14,059 nt of DNA from a bacterium (GTDB taxonomy: Bacteria > 4484-113 > JALSIF01): contig JALSIF010000214.1 of the NCBI GenBank assembly GCA_026981635.1, positions 1-14,059 on the forward strand, given 5' to 3'. The notes beneath the pieces are model-generated. The model was not told the DNA's origin. It made no database searches and was given only the letters and a program-made list of their open reading frames with translations. This document shows, in pieces, positions 1-6,404 of this stretch; position 1 is the stretch's first letter; each line of letters opens with the position of its first letter. The position numbers and the translations under genes were made by a program.

Positions 1-872
1 TGATGGAGCGCCATGGCCTGATTGACACCGAGGCAGCCGCCCGCACCTCTGGCCATGCCTTCTACTTCCTGCGCGGGGCGGGCGCCCGCCTCCAGCGCGC
101 CCTTATCCAGTTCATGCTGGACCTCCACACCCGCCTACACGGCTACACCGAGCTCTACTCGCCCCACCTGGTGCGGGGGGAGACCATGGTGGGGACGGGA
201 CAGCTGCCCAAGTTTGCCGAGGACATGTACAAGCTGGAGGGGGAGGACCTCTGGCTCATCCCCACCGCCGAGGTCTCGGTGACCAACTACTTCCGCGAGA
301 CCATCATTGACGACCCGCTCACCGAGCCCATCAAGTTCGTCTGCCACACCCCCTGCTACCGCCGGGAGGCGGGAAGCTATGGCAAGGAGGTCAGGGGCCT
401 GCTTCGGGTCCACCAGTTTGAGAAGGTGGAGCTGGTCAACTTCACCCACCCAGACCAGGGGCGGGAGCAGCTTGAGGTGCTCACCGCCGAGGCGGAGGCG
501 GTGTTGGAGAAGCTGGGCCTGGCCTACCGTCGGAAGTTGCTTCCCGCCGGCGACATGACCTTTGGCTCGGCGATGACCTACGATCTTGAGGTGTGGCTGC
601 CTGCCACCGGCGCCTGGTCCGAGGTGTCCAGCGCCAGCTGGTACCGCGACTTTCAGGCCCGCCGTGCACGCATCCGCTTCCGGCCCTCACCCGGCGCGAA
701 GCCCCAGTTCGTCCACACCCTGAACGCAAGCGGGCTCGCCCTGCCCAGGTTGATCGCCGCCATCGTGGAGAGCGGCCAGCGGGAGGACGGAAGCATCGCT
801 CTCCCCGCCGCCCTGGAGCCCTACTTCGGCTCCCCCGAGCTGGTTCCGGCTCCGGCGCTGGAAAAGAAATAG
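1..872 (+). CDS. serS: Seryl-tRNA synthetase, 5'-truncated by window edge
   Basis: Class II aminoacyl-tRNA synthetase that charges tRNA-Ser with serine in the cytoplasm. About 290 residues of the C-terminal catalytic core are visible; the family is usually about 420-430, so the N-terminal coiled-coil arm lies left of the window. The frame is open to base 1, and the ATG at 3 is most likely an internal Met. Counting from that Met: motif 1 region about 24-52 with the GTGQLPKF signature at 64-71, the serine-binding TAEV at 88-91, motif 2 at 118-143 (CYRREAGSYGKEVRG...HQFEKVEL), the DLEVWLP strand at 194-200, and motif 3 around 240-272 with its arginine at 249 (ASGLALPRL). The usual SSCS after the DLEVW strand reads SSAS (209-212). 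The last 52 bases overlap ispE on the other strand. Identity is secure from the motifs. Confidence 0.96.
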   Translation, partial: MERHGLIDTEAAARTSGHAFYFLRGAGARLQRALIQFMLDLHTRLHGYTELYSPHLVRGETMVGTGQLPKFAEDMYKLEGEDLWLIPTAEVSVTNYFRETIIDDPLTEPIKFVCHTPCYRREAGSYGKEVRGLLRVHQFEKVELVNFTHPDQGREQLEVLTAEAEAVLEKLGLAYRRKLLPAGDMTFGSAMTYDLEVWLPATGAWSEVSSASWYRDFQARRARIRFRPSPGAKPQFVHTLNASGLALPRLIAAIVESGQREDGSIALPAALEPYFGSPELVPAPALEKK

Positions 873-1732
873 ATGCGCAGGGGCGTCCCCCCTGCCGCCA
901 GGATAAGGCTGCGGGCAAGCTCAACTAGCCTCTCTCTCTCTGGGTGGAAGGCAAATAGGCTGGGCCCTGACCCGCTCATCCCACACAGGCCCTCCTTCTC
1001 CCGGGCAAAGGAGGAGAGCTCCCCGAGCATTGGCTCCAGCCGCTCCTCCCAGAGGGGAATGAAGTCGTTTTCCAGCAGGCCGTCATCACGGCGTGGCAGG
1101 GTGGGAAGTTCCCCAATCACTCCCCCGCTCTCCCTAGTCAGCTCAAGGTCGTCCAGCCGCCGGTAGAGATCGCCGGTAGATTTGTCAAGGCGGGGCACCA
1201 CCAAAAGCAGGTGCTCCGGAAGCTCAACCTGACACGGCTCAACCTCCTCGCCCGCTCCTCCTACCAGCGCAGACTGATACCCGCTGAGGAAGAAGGGGAG
1301 GTCAGCCCCCACCATGAAACCCAGTTTAAAGACCTCCTCCTTGGACAGCCTCGCCCCGCTCACGCCAAGGAGCCAATTTAAGAACTCGGCCCCGTCGCTT
1401 GCGGCTCCGCCCAAACCGGAGGCTAGAGGGATGCGCTTGTGGAGAACTGCCCTCGCTCCGATGGGAAGCTGGTCTCCACTCAGCTTCTCCTTCGCTGCCT
1501 GCCAAGCTAGGTGGAGGGTGGTTTGGTACGGGTCAAGCTCCGCCCCCCTTACCGTTAGTGAGAGGCCAGCGAGGGGTGAAGGGCTGACAACTAGCTCGTC
1601 CCTTAGTGGCACCCTCACCATCAGGGAGGATATCTGGTGGTAGCCGTCCTCCCTGATCGGCCCTACTCTTAGTACCAGGTTGAGCTTGGCTTCGGGAAAC
1701 AGCTTCACTGTTGCCTTGGAATTGAACACCAC
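821..1732 (-). CDS. ispE: 4-diphosphocytidyl-2-C-methyl-D-erythritol kinase
   Basis: GHMP-family kinase that phosphorylates CDP-methylerythritol with ATP in the MEP isoprenoid pathway. 303 residues from the first GTG, normal for the family. Visible: substrate-binding PEAKLNLVLRV with Lys16 and Asn18, EDGYH at 28-32, the glycine-rich phosphate loop IPLASGLGGAASD at 101-113 (one Gly of the usual GGGSSD is Ala), the GADLPFFLSG segment with catalytic-type Asp144, and the C-terminal GMSGSGPSLFAF at 251-262. The start is uncertain. GTG at 1732 has a weak AGGGG about 4 bases upstream. An internal GTG at 1708, 5 bases after AAGG, gives an N terminus (VKLFPEAKLNL) that fits the family better. The gene diverges from the lipoprotein gene and overlaps the serS end by 52 bases. 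This suggests use of the MEP rather than the mevalonate route. Confidence 0.95.
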   Translation of the reverse strand: MVFNSKATVKLFPEAKLNLVLRVGPIREDGYHQISSLMVRVPLRDELVVSPSPLAGLSLTVRGAELDPYQTTLHLAWQAAKEKLSGDQLPIGARAVLHKRIPLASGLGGAASDGAEFLNWLLGVSGARLSKEEVFKLGFMVGADLPFFLSGYQSALVGGAGEEVEPCQVELPEHLLLVVPRLDKSTGDLYRRLDDLELTRESGGVIGELPTLPRRDDGLLENDFIPLWEERLEPMLGELSSFAREKEGLCGMSGSGPSLFAFHPERERLVELARSLILAAGGTPLRIYFFSSAGAGTSSGEPK

Positions 1733-1862
1733 GCCGCCCCTGACGTCAGATTCTAGGCCGGTTTTGACGGGGTAGGGGACTGGTAGAATTGACCCCAGGC
1801 CTATACTTCGCCGGAGCGTGAGAGCGGTCGGCGAGGATGCTTGTCAGGCTGAGGTGAGAGGT
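1733..1862. promoter_or_regulatory. Divergent intergenic region with candidate promoters
   Basis: This 130-base spacer between ispE (leftward) and the lipoprotein gene (rightward) must hold both promoters if each gene has its own. Leftward, TAGAAT at 1750-1755 (minus strand) is a 5/6 match to a sigma-70 -10 box, without a convincing -35. Rightward there are two candidates: TAGAAT at 1784-1789, with TTGACG at 1764-1769 but a short 14-base spacer, and TATACT at 1802-1807, with no good -35. The two TAGAAT hexamers form an inverted pair (ATTCTA...TAGAAT). A GAGGTG Shine-Dalgarno about 7 bases before the ATG at 1863 decides the lipoprotein start. All promoter calls are by eye and tentative. Confidence 0.35.
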
Positions 1863-4067
1863 ATGACGCGAGGAAAGGTTATCTCCCTAGTCGTCGGCTG
1901 GACTCTGCTGATGACCTTTGTTGCCGTCTATGGCGGCTGCACCAGCAACCAGAGTACCCGCCAGGCCAGCACCAATCCCAACTACGCCCAGCAGTACAAG
2001 GAACCCCAGCGCCAGAGCCGGGTGACCTCCAGCGGGGCGGGTGCTCAGCAGCAGCAGACCATCGCCCAGCTCCAGCCGGTGACCATCGTCCAGATGGCCA
2101 CCCTGGAGGGGAAGATCATCCCCGGCCAGGAGTACATCGTATACGCCGACATCTCCAACCCCAGCAACCGCGACCTCACCTTCCGCTGGGAGATCAAGGG
2201 AGGCGTCTTGCTTCCTCCGCCGGAGGAGAAGAAGGCCGAAGTGCTGAACATGCTGAGAAGCGGCGAGCTTGCCCCGCCTGAGCCCAACCAGGCCATCCCC
2301 AGCGAGGAGATGCTGGAGGAGGGGAAGGCCAAGCCCGCCGCCCAGGCTGCCTCCCCCGCTCCTAAGCCTCAGGGCAAGCAGGAGGTCTCCACGACCCCCG
2401 AGGGCGCCTCAGTGCAGGAGCAGAGGCGGGCAGAGTTTGCCAAGACCGAAGTATCCGAGGTGGAGAAGGCCGCCAAGCAGCGCCAGGCGATAAAGGAGGA
2501 GAAACCCAAGCAGGGAGAGGAGCAGGCTCCCCCTGCCAGGGCGGTGACCAAGGAGAAGCCCAGCCAGACTTCCTCCCTGATGGACCTCATCACCCCCAAG
2601 ACCCGTTTACTAGCCCAGGAGAGTGGTGAGGAAGCAGCGGAGGGTGAGGAAGAGGTACCCGCCGAGGAGGTGAAGGAGCCCGGTGCCCTGGAGGCTGAGC
2701 CGGTGGAGGAGGGGCCGGCAGGCGAGAGCAAGGCTGAGGAGAGCCCCGTGGCCGAGGAGGAGCCGGCGGCCAAGGTAGAGGAGAAGACCGAAGCCGAGGC
2801 TCCGGTCATCAAGCCGGGCAGGATCGACGCCTCCATAAGGCCCGAGCTTGAGGCGGTCTCCCCCACCCAGGAGGAGGGTGAGGCTCCCCTGGTCAGGCCG
2901 GAGCGGCTGGGCAAGACCCGCCTGCTCACCAAGGACCCGGTGGTGAGCTTCATCCCCGACCGGGTGGGCAAGGTTGTGATCACCCTCACCGTGCTCAACC
3001 TCAAGGGGGAGGAATTGACCGACCCCCGCCAGCTCATCATTGAGGCCACCGAGCCCGACCCGGCAGTGGTGCTGGACTTCAACCAGAACCAGGTGATGAC
3101 CGAGGGCAGCTACATCTACCTGGACCTCAAGGGGGAGCACCTCAAGGACTTCCGCCGTGGTCTCTTTAACATCCAGTTTGACAATGAGCGCCTCGCCTTC
3201 AAGGGAGCCGCGCTGGGCGACTTCTTTACCGACGAGTCCAAGGTGCAGTTCTTCTACGCCCAGCCCGACAAGGATGTGGGCGTGGTGACCCTGGGCATAA
3301 GTTGGAACGACCCGGCCAAGAACCTTTCCGGGAGTGGAATTCTTGCCACCCTTCGCTTCAAGGTGCTGCGCTCCATTGACGACCCCAGCACCCTAAACTT
3401 CACCGCCGACCGCGATCCGGTCAAGTTCTATGTGCTTGATTCCTCCGGGGAGAACATTCTTCCCGATCCCAACCTGACCTACCCGCCCTTCGCCAACAAC
3501 CGCATCGTGCCGGCGGGCGGTCAGCCTGCCGCCCCTGCTCGCCAGTCTCCCACACCTCCCGCCGCCGGAGGCAACATAACCATGCCCTCGGAGCCCCAGC
3601 CACCCCAGTCAGGGGAAAAGGAGAAGGGGAAGGGGGAGGTAAAGCAACCTCCCGTCACCCCGCCCAAGGCAACCGCCAAGCCTCCCGCCGCCACCCAGAC
3701 CAAGCCGGGGGCTGAACAGGAGGGGGGTGCGGGCGGCATGCCCACCGCTCCTCCTCCCCCTGGCTCCGGGGTGGCCAGCCGGCGCACCCAGCTCGGTGGC
3801 GAGAGCCCACCCCCTCCACCGTCGCCTAGCGTGAGCGCCGGTGCCCAGGAGTCTGGCTCCGGGGGCGGCGAGATGCCTACCTGGCGGGGCAAGCCCATTG
3901 ACCAGTACACCCCAGACGAGCTGCGCAGTGTCATCCAGAGCTGGGAGGATTTCAATGAGTACACTTCCATGTGGGCTGGTCATCCCATCCCTGACGAAAT
4001 TGCCCAGGTGCTGGAGGAACTGAGTGAGAAGTTCCCACCTCCGGGAGCGCCCCGGCTGGGGGGATAA
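1863..4067 (+). CDS. Probable lipoprotein with split Ig/PKD-like and cohesin-like domains
   Basis: A 734-residue exported protein of unknown specific function. The frame is open from 1818, but ATG 1863 is chosen because it follows GAGGTGAGAGGT and starts a signal peptide (MTRGKVIS, then a hydrophobic core) ending in VYGGC, a lipobox-like site with an unusual Tyr at -3; I see no other cysteine in the mature part. Domains, numbered from 1818: Gln/Ser-rich linker 42-88; first half of an Ig/PKD-like fold about 88-130 (PGQEYIVYADISNP...FRWEIKGG); a Glu/Pro/Ala-rich, presumably disordered stretch about 131-371; the second half about 375-412 (VSFIPDRVGKVVITLTVLN); a cohesin-like beta-sandwich about 415-565 (FNIQFDNERLAF, then SGSGILATLRFKV); a Pro/Gly/Thr-rich linker; and a distinct C-terminal tail 686-749. 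The amidohydrolase follows in the same frame after 45 bases. Cohesin-type folds also occur outside cellulosomes, and no dockerin is visible, so a surface or envelope scaffold role is only inference. Confidence 0.8.
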   Translation: MTRGKVISLVVGWTLLMTFVAVYGGCTSNQSTRQASTNPNYAQQYKEPQRQSRVTSSGAGAQQQQTIAQLQPVTIVQMATLEGKIIPGQEYIVYADISNPSNRDLTFRWEIKGGVLLPPPEEKKAEVLNMLRSGELAPPEPNQAIPSEEMLEEGKAKPAAQAASPAPKPQGKQEVSTTPEGASVQEQRRAEFAKTEVSEVEKAAKQRQAIKEEKPKQGEEQAPPARAVTKEKPSQTSSLMDLITPKTRLLAQESGEEAAEGEEEVPAEEVKEPGALEAEPVEEGPAGESKAEESPVAEEEPAAKVEEKTEAEAPVIKPGRIDASIRPELEAVSPTQEEGEAPLVRPERLGKTRLLTKDPVVSFIPDRVGKVVITLTVLNLKGEELTDPRQLIIEATEPDPAVVLDFNQNQVMTEGSYIYLDLKGEHLKDFRRGLFNIQFDNERLAFKGAALGDFFTDESKVQFFYAQPDKDVGVVTLGISWNDPAKNLSGSGILATLRFKVLRSIDDPSTLNFTADRDPVKFYVLDSSGENILPDPNLTYPPFANNRIVPAGGQPAAPARQSPTPPAAGGNITMPSEPQPPQSGEKEKGKGEVKQPPVTPPKATAKPPAATQTKPGAEQEGGAGGMPTAPPPPGSGVASRRTQLGGESPPPPPSPSVSAGAQESGSGGGEMPTWRGKPIDQYTPDELRSVIQSWEDFNEYTSMWAGHPIPDEIAQVLEELSEKFPPPGAPRLGG

Positions 4068-4073
4068 GACAGC

Positions 4074-4104
4074 CTATCCTCCCGCTGGCCAGCTTGTCGG
4101 ATAG
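4074..4104 (+). repeat. Inverted repeat in lipoprotein-amidohydrolase spacer
   Basis: Arms CTATCC (4074-4079) and GGATAG (4099-4104) flank a 19-base loop that contains a perfect 10-base palindrome, GCTGGCCAGC (4085-4094). It lies in the 45-base gap just after the lipoprotein stop. No T-run follows the right arm, so it does not look like an ordinary intrinsic terminator. It could fold in the mRNA and reduce downstream translation, or be chance. Confidence 0.35.
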
Positions 4105-4112
4105 ACTCTCCT

Positions 4113-5177
4113 GTGGTGTGGGACCATCATGCCCATCTGATACCGACCGCCCTGCGCTACCGGGTGGGCATTCCTGAGCCGGGCTTTGACCGGCCAGAAG
4201 AACTTTCCCGCCACGCGGAGAGGCTCGCCACAGAGCGGGGCATCGGCCACCTGATGGGAGCTTGGCGGGGAGACCTGGAAGAGCTCGCCCCCGTCCTTCC
4301 CCTCCACCTGAGAAAGGTTCCCCTCTACCTGGGTCACCTCTGTGGCCACGCCGCCCTGGTCACTCCGCCCCTGCTTGAGGACCTGGGGCTTGGAGACCTC
4401 AGGGGCAAAGAGGTGGCGGGCTTTCTCCTCTTTTCCGGCAGCGACTTTCTCCGCCTGGCCAAGGCAGTCTACTCCCTCCACCCCAGGGAGGAGAAGCGGC
4501 GCGCCCTGGCAGTCTTTCTCCCTGAGCTTCGCCGCCGGGGCATCTCTGGGGTGACCTGCTTTGACGGCTTTGGGGAGGACCCCAGGGGAGAGCTGGAGCT
4601 GATCCTGGAGCACTCCTCGGAGGATCTTCCCCTAGTCCCCGTGCCGCTCCTCTCCCAACTTGATCTGGCCCTCACTGAGGGACTGTCGCTGGTGGGCGGC
4701 GACCTCTGGCTGGATGGCTCCATCGTGGCAGCAACCGCCTGCTTGAGCGATGCCGACTGCCCCCTGTACCTGACCGACGAGGAGCTTTTGGCAAACCTGA
4801 GCAAGGCAGCCGAGCACGACCTCACCCTCACCGTCCACGCCATCGGTGCCCGGGCCATTGACCAGGCCCTGCGGGTGCTTGAGCGGGCGAGGCAGACCCA
4901 TCCCTCGGCCCACCTGCGCATTGAGCACGCCTGCGAGCTTCTCCCCCACCACCTCCCCCTCCTGCGTCGTCTCGGCGTGGTCCTCTCCATGCAACCTGCC
5001 TTCAACCGGGTCTTCGGTGGGCTCTATGCCCGCCGGCTGGGCAGGGAGCGGGCGGCAGGGCTTAACCCGGTTGCCCTGGCAAGGCAGGCGGGGGTTAGGG
5101 TCCTTCTGGGAAGCGACGCCTTCGTCACCCCCATGCGCCCAGAGTGGATCAGAGCTGAAGTAGAGCCCCTAGGCTAG
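4113..5177 (+). CDS. Truncated YtcJ-type amidohydrolase
   Basis: A 354-residue protein of the metal-dependent amidohydrolase superfamily (Amidohydro_3/YtcJ-like). Members hydrolyse C-N bonds such as N-formyl or N-acyl groups; the substrate here is unknown. Visible metal-site elements: DHHAHL at 4-9 (HxH = His6, His8), LWLDGSIVA at 198-206, TVHAIGARA with His242, RIEHA with His272, and LLGSDAF with Asp335. The position of the usual bridging lysine (xKxxxDGS) is Asp197. YtcJ proteins are typically 500-550 residues. This one starts at the HxH strand and stops just after the beta-8 aspartate, so the flanking small beta domain is missing at both ends. The start is GTG 4113 (GTG 4116 also possible), the only in-frame choice after the lipoprotein stop, with no clear ribosome binding site. 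It may be a compact active enzyme, a derived non-enzymatic form or a decaying remnant; there is no internal frameshift. Confidence 0.8.
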   Translation: MVWDHHAHLIPTALRYRVGIPEPGFDRPEELSRHAERLATERGIGHLMGAWRGDLEELAPVLPLHLRKVPLYLGHLCGHAALVTPPLLEDLGLGDLRGKEVAGFLLFSGSDFLRLAKAVYSLHPREEKRRALAVFLPELRRRGISGVTCFDGFGEDPRGELELILEHSSEDLPLVPVPLLSQLDLALTEGLSLVGGDLWLDGSIVAATACLSDADCPLYLTDEELLANLSKAAEHDLTLTVHAIGARAIDQALRVLERARQTHPSAHLRIEHACELLPHHLPLLRRLGVVLSMQPAFNRVFGGLYARRLGRERAAGLNPVALARQAGVRVLLGSDAFVTPMRPEWIRAEVEPLG

Positions 5178-6340
5178 ATCACGTTCCGCTCGTGGATGAG
5201 CTCCCCGCGCGCAAAGCGCTGATAGGTGAGGGGGCTTATGTCCAGGCTCTTTGGCTCCCCAAAGACCAGCCACTCGGCCATCAGCCTTCCGGTGGCGGGC
5301 GAATGCATCGCCCCGTGGCCGGAGAAGCCCGCCGCCATGAAGAGGTTCTCCCAGGGGTCCAGCCGGTCAATCACCGCGTGGTGGTCCGGGGTGGTGTCGT
5401 AGAGGCCCCACCAGCCATCCCGGAGCTTCGCCTCCGCCAGGACGGGCACCCGGTGGATGGCCATCTCTACCACCTTCATCTTCCACTCCCAGTCCACCTC
5501 CCCCTCAAAGCTGGGCTCGGTGGGGTCGGCCCACCCCATGAGCACCGTATTTCCCGTGTCGGGACGGAAGTAGAAGCCGGTGTGGATGTCAATGGTGAGC
5601 GGGTTGGTCATCGGGATCTGGGGGATGGGCTCGGTGTCCAAAAGCTTTCGCACGATGGGCTCAATGGGCACCTCAACCCCGACCAGCTTGGCGATCCTTC
5701 CGCTCCACGCCCCCGCCGCGATCACCACCTGCTCACACTCAATCAATCCCTTGCTGGTTACCAGGCCTGAGACTCGGTGGTTGGTGCTCTCAAAGGCGGT
5801 TACCTCTGCTCCCAGGAGAACTTTTACTCCCGCTTCGCGGGCCCTCTTCTGGTAGCCCATCATGATCTCGTAGGGATCAAAGAAGCCGTCCGAGGGGGAA
5901 AAGGTTCCCCCCACCAGGTCCTCCACGTTGATCACCGGAGAGTATTTGAGCAGCTCCCTAGGTTCCTCAATCAGCACCACCTCTTCAAGCCCCAGCTCAC
6001 GCTGAAAGCTCACGTTCTCCCGAAACTGATTTAGCTCCTCCTCGGTGGTGGCAAGGAAAAGGTATCCCACCTGCTGAACATAGGCGTTGGGATCAACCTC
6101 CTCGGGGAAGCGGATAAGCTCGGGAATGGAGAGCAGGCTCATGCGGATGTTGATCTCCGAAGTGAACTGGGCGCGAAAGCCCCCTGCGCTCTTGCCCGTA
6201 GAGTGGAGCCCCAATGCCTCCTCCCGCTCCACCACCACCACATCGCTCTCCCCCAGCTTGGTCAGGTGGTAGGCGATGGAGAAACCGACCAGACCTCCTC
6301 CGACAATGGCGATCTTTGCCCGGTAAGTAGTTTCTGCCAT
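5174..6340 (-). CDS. DAO-family FAD-dependent oxidoreductase
   Basis: A 388-residue flavoprotein of the D-amino-acid oxidase fold, closest by eye to sarcosine oxidase beta subunit, glycine oxidase and proline/hydroxyproline dehydrogenase-like proteins. These oxidise the C-N bond of secondary or small amino acids. The FAD-binding Rossmann motif IVGGGLVGFSIAYHL is at 12-26 with the ribose-binding Glu38 at the end of beta-2 (VVVVERE). Also seen are HSTGKSAGGFRAQF at 46-59, the AAGAWSG segment, and the C-terminal AAGFSGHGAMHSPATGR with the ISPLTYQRF ending typical of the group. Length is normal. The start is ATG 6340, needed to keep the Rossmann strand. No Shine-Dalgarno is present; the ATG is preceded directly by the T-run of a terminator. 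Its TAG shares the CTAG at 5174-5177 with the amidohydrolase stop. The electron acceptor (oxygen or a carrier) and the substrate cannot be told from the sequence. Confidence 0.9.
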   Translation of the reverse strand: MAETTYRAKIAIVGGGLVGFSIAYHLTKLGESDVVVVEREEALGLHSTGKSAGGFRAQFTSEINIRMSLLSIPELIRFPEEVDPNAYVQQVGYLFLATTEEELNQFRENVSFQRELGLEEVVLIEEPRELLKYSPVINVEDLVGGTFSPSDGFFDPYEIMMGYQKRAREAGVKVLLGAEVTAFESTNHRVSGLVTSKGLIECEQVVIAAGAWSGRIAKLVGVEVPIEPIVRKLLDTEPIPQIPMTNPLTIDIHTGFYFRPDTGNTVLMGWADPTEPSFEGEVDWEWKMKVVEMAIHRVPVLAEAKLRDGWWGLYDTTPDHHAVIDRLDPWENLFMAAGFSGHGAMHSPATGRLMAEWLVFGEPKSLDISPLTYQRFARGELIHERNVI

Positions 6341-6380
6341 AAGAAAAAGACCCGGCGAGCATTCTACACCCGCCGGGCCT
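6341..6380 (-). terminator. Rho-independent terminator
   Basis: Read on the minus strand: AGGCCCGGCG, a 13-base loop, CGCCGGGTCT, then TTTTCTT. The arms (6371-6380 and 6348-6357) form a 10-bp stem with one G.U pair and a perfect 7-bp CCCGGCG/CGCCGGG core, and the T-run adjoins it. It lies 24 bases after the stop of the secreted-protein gene and should end the transcript coming from the nuo genes. The plus-strand side has no T-run. The T-run abuts the ATG of the FAD oxidoreductase gene, so that gene needs its own promoter or readthrough. Confidence 0.85.
6361..6366 (-). promoter_or_regulatory. Candidate -10 box inside the terminator loop
   Basis: TAGAAT on the minus strand lies in the loop of the terminator, about 20 bases before the oxidoreductase ATG. 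It matches 5 of 6 bases of the sigma-70 -10 consensus. A weak -35 (CAGACG, 3 of 6) sits 18 bases further upstream. If real, the transcript would start about 14 bases before the ATG, giving a short leader without a Shine-Dalgarno. The call is by eye and tentative. Confidence 0.3.
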
Positions 6381-6404
6381 TCCCCGTCTGGCTTGGGTCA
6401 GTCC

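Noticed and set aside
1818-1862. Fifteen extra N-terminal codons on the lipoprotein
   Set aside because: They precede the signal peptide and include the Shine-Dalgarno of ATG 1863.
2369-3082. Minus-strand open frame of 237 codons inside the lipoprotein gene
   Set aside because: Ser-rich shadow of the Glu/Ala/Pro-rich insertion. The plus strand has the signal peptide, Shine-Dalgarno and folded-domain patterns.
3060-3512. Cellulosome scaffold
   Set aside because: One cohesin-like domain alone is not enough. No dockerin, carbohydrate-binding module or glycoside hydrolase is in the window.
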